From the NCBI GenBank assembly GCA_900552475.1, contig USAC01000090.1:1-6877 (forward strand): a DNA stretch of 6,877 bases, given 5' to 3'. Source of the stretch: an uncultured Eubacteriales bacterium (GTDB lineage Bacteria; Bacillota; Clostridia; Oscillospirales; Oscillospiraceae). Position numbers and translations under genes: made by a program. The notes beneath the pieces are model-generated. The model was not told the origin of the DNA. It was given only the letters and a program-made list of their open reading frames with translations, and did no database searches. Shown piece after piece: positions 1 to 6,340 of this stretch (position 1 is its first letter; the number at the start of each line of letters is the position of its first letter).

Positions 1-308
1 CGCACGGGCCGGGCTGCCTGCAGAGCACGCTCTATAAGGAGACAGGGCTGACGAAAACGACCGTCAACTCCGCGCTCAAGAAGCTCGAAAAGGGCGGCAC
101 GCTCTATCTGACCCCCGGCCCCGGCCGCAACACGCGCGTCTATCTGACCGAGAGCGGCGCGCAGCTGGCGCGGGATACCGCCGGGCGGCTCATGGAGCTG
201 GAGAACCGGATCTACGCCAGCTGGACGCCCGAGGAGCAGGCGCTCTTCCTGCGCCTGAACCGCGACTTCGCGGAAAAGCTGACAGCCCTCGTTCGCGAAG
301 AGCTATAA
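1..308 (+). CDS. MarR-family transcriptional regulator, C-terminal fragment
   Basis: About 101 residues are readable in the frame that begins at base 3 and ends at the TAA at 306-308; the N-terminus lies outside the window. The visible part is the second half of a MarR winged helix-turn-helix. The recognition helix region (LTKTTVNSALKKLEKGG) is followed by a beta wing rich in G, R and T (PGPGRNTRVYLTESG) and then by long C-terminal helices (TAGRLMELENRIYASW..., EEQALFLRLNRDFAEKL) that form the dimerisation domain in this family. MarR proteins are cytoplasmic dimers that usually repress nearby efflux or metabolic genes and release DNA on binding small ligands. The ligand and target are unknown here, because its own upstream neighbours are not visible. 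It converges on the minus-strand operon and is followed 7 bp later by a strong terminator. Confidence 0.85.
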   Translation, partial: HGPGCLQSTLYKETGLTKTTVNSALKKLEKGGTLYLTPGPGRNTRVYLTESGAQLARDTAGRLMELENRIYASWTPEEQALFLRLNRDFAEKLTALVREEL

Positions 309-315
309 ACAAAAA

Positions 316-360
316 TAAGGAAATACCGGGCGGTGCATCGCACCGCCCGGTATTTCCTTA
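316..360. terminator. Bidirectional intrinsic terminator, perfect 21-bp stem
   Basis: Bases 316-336 pair without mismatch with 340-360 around a 3-nt ATC loop. The 11-bp inner part (CCGGGCGGTGC) is GC-rich and the outer part is A/T-rich. Read on the minus strand, the stem is followed by TTTTTGT from the A-run at 311-315, a good U-tract; read on the plus strand, the U-rich 3' arm TATTTCCTT itself can serve. It sits 7 bp after the MarR stop and about 185 bp beyond the end of the minus-strand operon, so it probably serves both convergent units. Confidence 0.88.
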
Positions 361-380
361 ACAAAAGGTGTCTCACAGAG

Positions 381-543
381 TTCGCGGCTCGCAAGCCGCG
401 AATAAATTAAAATCATTTTTCTGGCGACATGCGCGTCAGAAAAATTCTCTGCGCGCAGCGAGCGTCGCAGGCTGGCACAGCCAGCCGAGGCGCAGAGTGG
501 AGCGAATCCTCTCACACAAAATGGCTGCGCCATTTTGTGTGAG
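381..543. repeat. Intergenic array of inverted repeats (possible REP/MITE-like element or structured 3' UTR)
   Basis: No coding frame is supported here. The stretch holds consecutive hairpins. A 9-bp stem joins 381-389 to 394-402 (TTCGCGGCT/AGCCGCGAA). A stem joins 416-423 to 437-444 (TTTTTCTG/CAGAAAAA), extendable by three pairs including one G-T. An outer 8-bp stem joins 447-454 to 490-497 (CTCTGCGC/GCGCAGAG) and encloses two arms, 458-461/465-468 and 470-476/480-486, giving a possible three-way junction. The last is a perfect 15-bp stem, 511-525 with 529-543, loop TGC. It is the 3' trailer of the minus-strand operon and would be transcribed before the 316-360 terminator. It could be a dispersed palindromic repeat, an mRNA-stabilising trailer or a small structured RNA; the sequence alone does not decide. 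Confidence 0.6.
511..543 (-). other. 15-bp hairpin directly after the gatD-like stop codon
   Basis: CTCACACAAAATGGC (511-525) is an exact reverse complement of 529-543, starting 1 bp beyond the stop codon of the gatD-like gene at 545. It resembles a terminator in position and stem strength but lacks a following U-tract on the minus strand (AGGATTCGC follows). It is therefore more likely a 3'-end barrier or stabiliser, or the edge of the repeat element, than a true intrinsic terminator. Confidence 0.55.
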
Positions 544-544
544 T

Positions 545-1261
545 TTAAAAGATATAGTTGATCTTCTCGTCGCGGAACTCGGCCAGACGGGCGTTGTACG
601 CCGCGACGGCGGTGTCCTCGAAGGCAAGATCGTCACTCTTTGCGCCCAGCTCGCGCAGGAGCCACTTCGTAAACGGCGGGTTCAGTACCAGCAGCGGCCC
701 GATCAGATACGTTGCCATCAGCCCGCCGCGGCGGAAGCCCTCGGCGGCGGAGCCGGGGCGGCGGCCGACGCCGCGCTCCACGCGGAAGAGCGCCTCGCTC
801 AGCTCATCGTCCGGATAGGTGTGGCCGAACACGCTCTTGAAGCCCACAATGTCCATGTCCTGAAACTTTCCGAGGAAGAAGCTGCTGTGGCGCTTGAGCA
901 TGTGGTACTCCGCGTGCGTCGCGAGCAGGCCCAGCCCGTCGAAGGCGCGCTTGCCGTCGATGTCGACGTACTTGCCCAGCGCGTCGAGCGCGTTGCCCGT
1001 CGCGAGCATGCGGTTCCCGGCGTCGACATAGTCCGCGAGCGCGTCGCGGTAGGGCGTCAGCGCCTCGACCAGCAGCTGCAGCCCGCGCTCCGTCGCCGAG
1101 CCGACATAGACCAGATCCACGCCGCCGTCAAGAAACGCGGGGCGGGACTTCAGATCCGTCTCCACGACCTCCAGCTCCGGGCGGCTCTTCTGCAGATAGC
1201 GGATATTGCCGAGATCGCCGTAGAGATTGCAGATCTCCGGATAGAGAACTTCGATTTTCAT
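545..1261 (-). CDS. gatD: GatD-like (CobB/CobQ-type) amidotransferase-fold protein lacking catalytic Cys and His
   Basis: This 238-residue protein has the length and scaffold of GatD, the glutaminase subunit that with MurT amidates D-Glu of lipid II. The family opening LYPEICNLYGDLGNIRYL is at 7-23, the G-x-MLA strand and turn at 82-88, GKYVD at 96-100, DIVGF at 137-141 and TYLIGPLLVLNPP at 184-196. The class I amidotransferase nucleophile elbow, normally ICGGYQ, reads TGNALD (88-93), so the cysteine is replaced by Gly89. The catalytic His of the usual (T)YLHGPLL motif is Ile187. The only cysteine in the protein is Cys11, in the N-terminal scaffold. Its ATG overlaps the MurT-like stop by 4 bp (ATGA), and an excellent GAGGAGGTG site (1267-1275) lies inside the end of the upstream gene. 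The frame is intact, so it is not a pseudogene by appearance. Family membership is secure; glutaminase activity is doubtful. Confidence 0.85.
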   Translation of the reverse strand: MKIEVLYPEICNLYGDLGNIRYLQKSRPELEVVETDLKSRPAFLDGGVDLVYVGSATERGLQLLVEALTPYRDALADYVDAGNRMLATGNALDALGKYVDIDGKRAFDGLGLLATHAEYHMLKRHSSFFLGKFQDMDIVGFKSVFGHTYPDDELSEALFRVERGVGRRPGSAAEGFRRGGLMATYLIGPLLVLNPPFTKWLLRELGAKSDDLAFEDTAVAAYNARLAEFRDEKINYIF

Positions 1262-2649
1262 GCCTGCACCTCCTCATGCTTGCTGTGCGCCTCGGCCAGC
1301 TCGGCGAGGCGGTTGTAGATGCGCTCCGTCTGATCCACCTCCACGTCGTGCAGCAGGCAGATCTCGTCGCCCGGACGGAACTGCAGCAGCTCCAGCGCCT
1401 TCAGATCATCCGGCTCGTAGCAGATGCGCTCAGCGGGGATCCCCGCCAGCAGCATGCGCAGCTTGTAGTCCAGCCCGCGCTTGCCCGTGCAGACAATCTG
1501 CACGACGTCGTCGCGGTTCAGAAACTCGAAATCCGTGTCGTACAGCCAGCAGACGTTCTCCGACCAGCGCTTTTCGCAGGCCTGATCGTTGATCATCAGG
1601 AACAGCTCCTTCTGTCCCGGCAGACCCGCGATATAGTCAAACGCGCGGGAGGTCGCGAAGGCGTTCAGCCCCTTGGACATCTGGGTGATGATGTGGAAGC
1701 CGCCGACCTGATGGTCGCCGTGGCGGGTGGAGGGGACGGCGGCGTGCGCCATCATCTCGTGTACCTTCTCCTCGCTGTAGCCCAGCTGACGCAGCACGGC
1801 GATGACCGTGACCATGTTGTAGATGTTGAAAATGCTGTCGCTGATGAGCTTGTATTCGCGCACGTCCTCGCCCTCACGCAGCTGCAGCGAGCCGCCCGCG
1901 ATGTCGACGTTCTGCGCCAGATACTGCGCGTCCGGGGAGTGGAAGCCGCAGGCCGGGCAGACGGCGTGGCCGATGTGGTGATAGCGGCGGTAGGTATACT
2001 GCAGCTTCGCGCTGCACTTCGGGCAGATCTGGCGGTCGTTGAGCAGGTTCACGCAGTCCGTCACGTCGCCGGGCATGCGGTCGATGCCGAAGTAGACGCG
2101 CTTGTTCTGCGGCGCAACCGTGTCGGAGATGAGATCGTCAGCGTTCAGAATGAGCGTCGTCTTTTCCGGCATGGCCTGCGAGATGATGCTCGCGATGAAG
2201 TCCGGGTGCGCATGGCGCATCGTCGAGTCGCGGCAGAGGTTCGTGATCGCGACGAAGTCGGGCTGGACATACGGATAGATCCGCAGCGACGAGCGCTCGT
2301 CCACCTCCAGCACCGCGATGTCGTACTTCGTCACCTTGCCCGCGAGATTGCAGCCGCGCAGCAGCGCCGTCGCGATACCGGAGACGATGTTCGAGCCGGT
2401 GCGGTTCGTCACGACGTGCCGTCCCTCGCTCTCGAGCAGACCCGAGAGCATGTTGCTCACGGTCGTCTTGCCGTTCGTGCCGGTGATGGCCACGATCGTC
2501 TCGGGCTTTCCGACGTACTTCAGAAAGTCCGGGCAGATCTTCAGCGCGAGCGAACCGGGGAAGTCCGTCCCGTTGTGGTGCGTGATGGCCAGCGCCGGGA
2601 TCGACAGCTTCGCCATCCACAGCGCAAAGTAAAATCTCAGCTTACCCAT
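1258..2649 (-). CDS. murT: MurT-like Mur ligase family protein (lipid II isoglutaminyl synthase type, divergent)
   Basis: The product has 463 residues. The Mur ligase ATP-binding loop GTNGKTT is at 57-63, followed by TNRTGSNIVSGI (81-92) and EVDE (115-118). A four-cysteine zinc ribbon typical of MurT (C209-x2-C212 ... C231-x2-C234) interrupts the central domain, and FNIYNMVTVIA (274-284) precedes the C-terminal DUF1727-type domain. MurT activates the D-Glu carboxylate of lipid II at the inner membrane face and receives ammonia from GatD. Several usually conserved stretches differ here. The region normally like NLFRDQLDRYGE reads NLCRDSTMRHAH (137-148). The usual VKNPAGxN reads TQMSKGLN (322-329). 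The ADGxDxSW-like stretch before WLYDTDFE is replaced by QACEKRWSENVC (356-367). The ATG follows the cyclase stop by 5 bp; GAGGAGG lies at 2663-2669, a long 13-nt spacing. Confident family call, uncertain substrate. Confidence 0.88.
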   Translation of the reverse strand: MGKLRFYFALWMAKLSIPALAITHHNGTDFPGSLALKICPDFLKYVGKPETIVAITGTNGKTTVSNMLSGLLESEGRHVVTNRTGSNIVSGIATALLRGCNLAGKVTKYDIAVLEVDERSSLRIYPYVQPDFVAITNLCRDSTMRHAHPDFIASIISQAMPEKTTLILNADDLISDTVAPQNKRVYFGIDRMPGDVTDCVNLLNDRQICPKCSAKLQYTYRRYHHIGHAVCPACGFHSPDAQYLAQNVDIAGGSLQLREGEDVREYKLISDSIFNIYNMVTVIAVLRQLGYSEEKVHEMMAHAAVPSTRHGDHQVGGFHIITQMSKGLNAFATSRAFDYIAGLPGQKELFLMINDQACEKRWSENVCWLYDTDFEFLNRDDVVQIVCTGKRGLDYKLRMLLAGIPAERICYEPDDLKALELLQFRPGDEICLLHDVEVDQTERIYNRLAELAEAHSKHEEVQA

Positions 2650-2654
2650 GTTGT

Positions 2655-3299
2655 TTATTCAGCCTCCTCAGTGGTAATCGCCGCCGCGCGGCAGCTGCAG
2701 CCGTCGGCGTTTTCAAATTTCAGCGGCATGGTCAGGAACGTAAAGCGTTTCCCGATCAGCGCGTCGATACCGGTTAAGTTTTCCGTGTTGACAAAATCCG
2801 CGCCCAGCAGCGCCATGTGGTTGGGAAAATCGGCACTGTCGCACGGGTCGAGGGAGATCGAGTCCTCGCCGACGCCCTTGAGCGGGAGCGAGGCGACGAA
2901 CCGCGCGGCCTCCGCCGTCAGGCAGGGGAAGTTTTCGTAGTAACCGTCTTTTTCCCAGAGCCTGTCCCAGCCCGTGCAGAAGAGCAGAAACTCCGCGCGG
3001 CGGATATCCTCCTCGTGCGCGCGCAGAAGCGCAAGCGGGATCTCCTGCCGCCCGCGGCAGTCGAGCACGAAGCCCGGCCCCACGAACTTCTCCACCCCGT
3101 AGGAATCGAGCGTGCGGCCGCGGGCGATCATGTGCGCGGGCGCGTCCATGTGCGTCCCGGTGTGGGAGTACATGTGCAGGAGCGTCTCGCGATAGCCCGC
3201 TGTCTCGATCGTGCAGGCCGTCGTGAGCACCGGCTTTTCCGTGCCGGGATAGACGGGCATCTCGACCGAGATGGTGTGTGTCAGATCCAGAACGCTCAT
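2655..3299 (-). CDS. Cyclase-family metal-dependent hydrolase (kynurenine formamidase-like)
   Basis: The 214-residue protein has the family length and motifs: an N-terminal DLTHTISVEMPVYPG, the metal-binding HTGTHMDAPAH at 46-56, the GVGEDSISLD stretch at 142-151, and the His161 and ENL (173-175) region that completes the fold. The family contains arylformamidases, isatin hydrolases and polyketide cyclase relatives that use a divalent metal to hydrolyse an amide or lactam. Nothing here fixes the substrate, and no tryptophan-degradation genes are visible, so kynurenine formamidase itself is not claimed. Its ATG overlaps the mnmG stop by 4 bp (ATGA, 3296-3299), with AAAGGA 9 nt upstream. It ends 5 bp before the MurT-like gene, so it is embedded in the operon. 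No signal peptide is seen; cytoplasmic location is inferred. Confidence 0.85.
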   Translation of the reverse strand: MSVLDLTHTISVEMPVYPGTEKPVLTTACTIETAGYRETLLHMYSHTGTHMDAPAHMIARGRTLDSYGVEKFVGPGFVLDCRGRQEIPLALLRAHEEDIRRAEFLLFCTGWDRLWEKDGYYENFPCLTAEAARFVASLPLKGVGEDSISLDPCDSADFPNHMALLGADFVNTENLTGIDALIGKRFTFLTMPLKFENADGCSCRAAAITTEEAE

Positions 3300-5182
3300 G
3301 CTTCGCCGTCCTTTCCACGCGCGTGCAGCCAGATCATCAGCGCCGCAATGTCCGCCGGGGACACGCCGCTGATGCGGCTGGCCTGTCCGAGGTTCTGCGG
3401 GCGGATGGCGCTGAGCTTTTCGCGCGCCTCGAGCCGCAGTCCCTGAATGTCCGCGTAGTCCGCGTCCGCCGGGATGCGCCGCCGCTCGAGCTTTTCAAAC
3501 TCCTCGACCTGCGCCGTCTGACGGCGGATATAGCCCTCGTACTTGACGGAGATCTCCACCTGCTCGCGCACCGCCGCGTCCAGCGCCGGGGCGTCCGGGT
3601 CGAAGGGGCGCAGATCGTCGTAGCGCACCTGCGGCCGGCGCAGCAGGTCGATCAGGCGGCAGCCGTCGTGTACCGCCGCCGTGCCGCGGCTCTCGAGCAT
3701 CGCGTTGAGCGCGTCGCTTCCGTGGACGCCCGTGCGCGTCAGGCGGGCAATCTCGCGCTGCACGGCCCCGTATTTCTCCTCCACGCGGCGCATCCGCTCG
3801 TCCGGGACGAGCCCGATCCGGTACCCGATGGGACACAGGCGCGCGTCCGCGTTGTCCTGCCGCAGGAGCAGGCGGTATTCCGACCGGCTCGTCATGATTC
3901 GGTACGGCTCCTCCGTCCCCTTCGTGACGAGGTCGTCGATGAGCGTGCCGATGTAGCTCTCGCTGCGCTTTAAGACCATCGGCTCACGGCCGAGGAGCTT
4001 CAGCGCGGCGTTCACGCCCGCGACGAAGCCCTGCACCGCCGCCTCCTCATAGCCGGACGAGCCGTTGAACTGCCCCGCGCCGTAGAGACCCGCGACCTTC
4101 TTGCTCTCGAGCGTCGGCAGCAGCTCCGTCGGGTCGACGCAGTCATACTCGATGGCGTAGGCCGGACGCATCATCTCCGCGTGCTCCAGCCCCGGCACGG
4201 AGTGCAGCATCTCGCGCTGCACCTCCTCGGGCATGGAGGAGGAGAAGCCCTGGATGTACATCTCCTCCGTGTCGAGCCCCATCGGCTCGATGAAGAGCTG
4301 GTGGCGGGGCTTGTCGGCAAAGCGCACGACCTTCGTCTCGATCGACGGGCAGTACCGCGGGCCGATCCCCTCGATCACGCCCGCGTAGATCGGGCTGCGG
4401 TCGAGATTTTCGCGGATGATGCGGTGGGTCTCCTCCGTCGTATAGGTCAGGTAGCACACGGCGCGGTTTTCCGGTGCGTGCGCCGTCTCAAAGCTGAAGG
4501 GGAGGGCATCGTCGTCCCCCGGCTGCAGCTGCATTTTGGAAAAGTCGATGCTGCGGCGGTTGACGCGCGGCGGCGTCCCCGTCTTGAAGCGCCGCAGCCG
4601 CAGCCCCAGCCGCGCAAGCGCATCCGCAAGCGGTCCGGCGGCGTGCATCCCGTCGGGGCCGGAGTCTTCGATACACTCGCCCACGATCGTCCGCCCGTGC
4701 AGATATGTCCCCGTGCAGATCACGGCGGCCCGCACGTCGTAGACCGCGCCCGTGCGCAGGACAATCTGCGAGACGTGCCCGTCCTCGGCGCGCAGGTCGA
4801 CGACCTCCGCCTGCCGCAGCTGCAGGTGCGGCGTCTGTTCGAGCGTGTGCTTCATGACCTGCTGATAGAGCCGCCGGTCGGCCTGCGCGCGCAGCGACCA
4901 GACCGCCGGGCCCTTGCCGCGGTTGAGCATCCGGTACTGGATGCACGCGCGGTCGGCCGCGCGGCCCATCTCGCCGCCCAGCGCGTCGAGCTCGCGCACA
5001 AGGTGGCCCTTGCCCGTGCCGCCGATGGCCGGGTTGCAGGGCATGTTGCCGACCGCGTCGAGGTTGATGGTAAAGACCGCCGTCTCCAGCCCCAGCCGCG
5101 AGGCGGCGAGCGCCGCCTCGATCCCGGCGTGCCCCGCGCCGATCACGGCGATATCCAGTTTTCCCGCGTAAAATTCCTTCAT
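3296..5182 (-). CDS. mnmG: tRNA uridine-5-carboxymethylaminomethyl(34) synthesis enzyme MnmG (GidA)
   Basis: MnmG is an FAD protein that, with MnmE, builds the cmnm5 group on the wobble uridine of certain tRNAs using methylenetetrahydrofolate and NADH. From the ATG at 5182 the product is 628 residues, the usual size. Motifs run the full length: FAD loop GAGHAG (15-20), CNPAIGGTGKGHLVRE (49-64) with conserved Cys49, FKTGTPPR (199-206), YCPSIETK (277-284) with the second conserved Cys278, FNGSSGYEEAAVQG (372-385), MTSRSEYRLLLRQDNAD (430-446) and the C-terminal VKYEGYIRRQ (546-555) and LGQASRISGVSPAD (598-611). The frame stays open upstream to 5281, but those 33 codons overlap the preceding gene and resemble nothing in MnmG, so 5182 is chosen. 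The start lies 4 bp after the phosphoesterase stop with only a weak ribosome site, implying coupling. The frequent partners mnmE and rsmG are absent here. Confidence 0.97.
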   Translation of the reverse strand: MKEFYAGKLDIAVIGAGHAGIEAALAASRLGLETAVFTINLDAVGNMPCNPAIGGTGKGHLVRELDALGGEMGRAADRACIQYRMLNRGKGPAVWSLRAQADRRLYQQVMKHTLEQTPHLQLRQAEVVDLRAEDGHVSQIVLRTGAVYDVRAAVICTGTYLHGRTIVGECIEDSGPDGMHAAGPLADALARLGLRLRRFKTGTPPRVNRRSIDFSKMQLQPGDDDALPFSFETAHAPENRAVCYLTYTTEETHRIIRENLDRSPIYAGVIEGIGPRYCPSIETKVVRFADKPRHQLFIEPMGLDTEEMYIQGFSSSMPEEVQREMLHSVPGLEHAEMMRPAYAIEYDCVDPTELLPTLESKKVAGLYGAGQFNGSSGYEEAAVQGFVAGVNAALKLLGREPMVLKRSESYIGTLIDDLVTKGTEEPYRIMTSRSEYRLLLRQDNADARLCPIGYRIGLVPDERMRRVEEKYGAVQREIARLTRTGVHGSDALNAMLESRGTAAVHDGCRLIDLLRRPQVRYDDLRPFDPDAPALDAAVREQVEISVKYEGYIRRQTAQVEEFEKLERRRIPADADYADIQGLRLEAREKLSAIRPQNLGQASRISGVSPADIAALMIWLHARGKDGEA

Positions 5183-5186
5183 ACCG

Positions 5187-6044
5187 TCAGCTTGCTTTCT
5201 GTAGAATGACCACCGCCACCTCGGGGCGGTTGAAAATGCGCGGCACGAAATGGGGGTTCGCCCCCAGCCCGCGCGAGACAAACACCGCCGCGCCCGGCGT
5301 ATCGCCGTCCGTGCAGCGGTAAAGGCCGTTTGTAAACGACGGGAACAGCACCCCGTGCGCGCCGAAGAGCCCCTCGTTCAACCACGGCAGGCGCCAGATG
5401 CCGCCGTGTCCGTGGCCGCTGAGCGTCAGATCCGCGCCGAGGCGGCAGTATTCGCCGCTGAAGAGGTTGTTCCGGTGCGCCAGCAGGAGCCAGAAGGGCT
5501 CGCCGTAGGTGCCGTAAACGTCGGCGGCCACCTGCTCGGGCGTTTTCTGGTCGGCGTAGCCGTTCGGGTCGTCGATCCCCGCGAGGACGATCGTGTCCCC
5601 GCCGCGCTCCGCCGTGACGGCGGTGTTGCGCAGGTACGTCACGCCCGTCTGCTGAAAAATCTGCCGCAGCGCGGGCATCAGCCCGGCGGCCCACTCGTGG
5701 TTGCCGGAGACGTAGTACGTCGGCGCAATCGCGACGAGTCCGCGCATCAGCGCGGGCACAAAATCCACGCCCGAGTGCTCGTCCGCGAGGTCGCCGCAGA
5801 CGGCGATGAGATCGGGCTTTGCCGCCTGCACGGCCTCGAGCAGGCGGACATTATCGGTACCGAACTGCTTGCCGTGCAGGTCGGTCAGCACGACGATGCG
5901 TGCCCCGTCCCATCCGTCCGGCAGGCGCTCGGATGTGTAGGTGTATTCCTCGGTTGAGAGACTGTTGTTGCCCCACCAGAGCATTGCCAGAACCAGCAGA
6001 GCAGTCACCGCTGCAGCGAGTCGCCGCAGCCGTCTGCGCTTCAT
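5187..6044 (-). CDS. Membrane-anchored metallophosphoesterase (calcineurin-like, YkuE/YaeI type)
   Basis: The product has 285 residues. An arginine-rich N-terminus (KRRRLRR, 2-8) followed by one hydrophobic segment (about 9-25) predicts a signal anchor with the catalytic domain outside the cytoplasm. The five calcineurin-like metal motifs are in order: DLH (55-57), CGDLADE (83-89), GNHE (114-117), a lone His190 in LLAH, and GHGHGG (210-215). They bind two metal ions and cleave phosphoester or pyrophosphate bonds. YaeI/LpxG-like relatives act on lipid-linked substrates, but the substrate of Gram-positive members is not deducible here. It is the first gene of the minus-strand operon, with a good site (GGGAGG, about 8 nt from the ATG) and a promoter 37 bp upstream. 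Its last codons carry the weak ribosome site of mnmG. Confidence 0.88.
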   Translation of the reverse strand: MKRRRLRRLAAAVTALLVLAMLWWGNNSLSTEEYTYTSERLPDGWDGARIVVLTDLHGKQFGTDNVRLLEAVQAAKPDLIAVCGDLADEHSGVDFVPALMRGLVAIAPTYYVSGNHEWAAGLMPALRQIFQQTGVTYLRNTAVTAERGGDTIVLAGIDDPNGYADQKTPEQVAADVYGTYGEPFWLLLAHRNNLFSGEYCRLGADLTLSGHGHGGIWRLPWLNEGLFGAHGVLFPSFTNGLYRCTDGDTPGAAVFVSRGLGANPHFVPRIFNRPEVAVVILQKAS

Positions 6045-6080
6045 CCTCCGCGCCTCCCTCCTGTGCGCTGCAATACTCTT

Positions 6081-6109
6081 ATTATAGGAACCTTGCGTCC
6101 AAAACGCAA
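6081..6109 (-). promoter_or_regulatory. Promoter of the minus-strand operon
   Basis: On the minus strand, TTGCGT (6109-6104) and a perfect TATAAT (6086-6081) are separated by 17 bp, a sigma-A type arrangement. Transcription would begin near 6074, leaving a leader of about 30 nt that carries the GGGAGG site of the phosphoesterase. The -35 box is weak beyond TTG. Confidence 0.72.
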
Positions 6110-6110
6110 G
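6092..6110. promoter_or_regulatory. Inverted repeat covering the operon -35 box (candidate operator)
   Basis: CTTGCGT (6092-6098) is an exact inverted copy of ACGCAAG (6104-6110), separated by CCAAA. The right arm contains the -35 hexamer and the left arm lies in the spacer, the placement expected of a repressor site. It lies upstream of the inferred start site, so it would not be in the RNA. Binding by any particular regulator is not shown; the partial MarR protein far to the left is only one possibility. Confidence 0.4.
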
Positions 6111-6129
6111 AGAAAATTGTGCAAATCAT

Positions 6130-6143
6130 CAAAATTCATTTTG
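6130..6143. promoter_or_regulatory. Palindrome CAAAAT-TC-ATTTTG between divergent promoters
   Basis: Six-base arms (6130-6135 and 6138-6143) are separated by 2 bp, in the AT-rich 65-bp stretch between the back-to-back -35 boxes (6110-6174). A shared operator or UP-type element for both promoters is possible; AT-rich DNA forms such palindromes easily, so confidence is low. Confidence 0.25.
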
Positions 6144-6174
6144 CTGTTTTTGTAAAGAATGTAGAAATTTTATC

Positions 6175-6203
6175 TTGCTTTTCTGATCACGCCGCGTTAT
6201 AAT
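6175..6203 (+). promoter_or_regulatory. Promoter of a small plus-strand transcription unit
   Basis: TTGCTT (6175-6180), a 17-bp spacer and a perfect TATAAT (6198-6203) point away from the operon promoter. Transcription would start near 6210, 11 bp before the strong ribosome binding site of the 26-codon ORF at 6244. Confidence 0.7.
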
Positions 6204-6220
6204 GCAGACAGATCCTGAGA

Positions 6221-6230
6221 AGAAAGGAGG
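6221..6230 (+). promoter_or_regulatory. Extended Shine-Dalgarno site AGAAAGGAGG
   Basis: Ten consecutive bases match the perfect complement of the typical Firmicutes 16S rRNA 3' end (CCUCCUUUCU). The spacing to the ATG at 6244 is 13 nt, long but the same as that of the MurT-like gene in this window. This site is the main reason to believe the short ORF is translated. Confidence 0.65.
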
Positions 6231-6243
6231 CGTGATAGAAATT

Positions 6244-6324
6244 ATGATCAAAACTTGGATCCTGAGCGATCTGGATGACATGATCTTCGCCGATGAGGGC
6301 GAATGGCAGCCCAGCCAGCGGTAA
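6244..6324 (+). CDS. Putative 26-residue acidic microprotein
   Basis: A short frame runs from ATG at 6244 to TAA at 6322-6324 and is not recognised as any family. It begins MIKTWILSDLDDMIF and ends in GEWQPSQR. It has six acidic and two basic residues, two tryptophans (5 and 21), no cysteine, no signal peptide and no membrane segment. Support comes from its surroundings: a good promoter (6175-6203), a 10-nt Shine-Dalgarno complement (6221-6230) and a terminator starting 17 bp after the stop give a complete transcription unit of about 155 nt. An in-frame GTG at 6232 is too close to the ribosome site to be the start. It might be a regulatory or leader peptide, a small protein partner, or a translated small RNA. 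No plus-strand gene follows it, which argues against simple attenuation. It is divergent from the phosphoesterase-mnmG operon and convergent with glpP. Confidence 0.5.
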   Translation: MIKTWILSDLDDMIFADEGEWQPSQR

Positions 6325-6340
6325 TCGCTCACAGAAGTCA

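Noticed and set aside
545..1261. Idea that the GatD-like gene is a decaying pseudogene
   Set aside because: Full family length, intact frame, excellent ribosome site, ATGA coupling to the MurT-like gene and conserved scaffold motifs all argue for a functional protein with altered chemistry.
1276..2940. Very long plus-strand open frame opposite the MurT-like and cyclase genes (554 codons), with similar ones at 368-1318 and 4181-5209
   Set aside because: The translations are low-complexity, rich in R, A, V, H and D, and match no family. They mirror the GC-rich codon use of well-recognised minus-strand genes.
5183..5281. Upstream extension of mnmG to an ATG at 5281
   Set aside because: It overlaps the phosphoesterase gene by about 95 bp, lacks a family match, and starting at 5182 gives the normal MnmG N-terminus and length.
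6211..6266. Direct repeat GATCCTGAG at 6211-6219 and 6258-6266
   Set aside because: Nine bases, only two copies and no surrounding similarity; likely chance.
6232..6324. GTG at 6232 as start of the small ORF
   Set aside because: It lies 1 nt from the GGAGG core, too close for initiation; the ATG at 6244 is preferred despite its 13-nt spacing.
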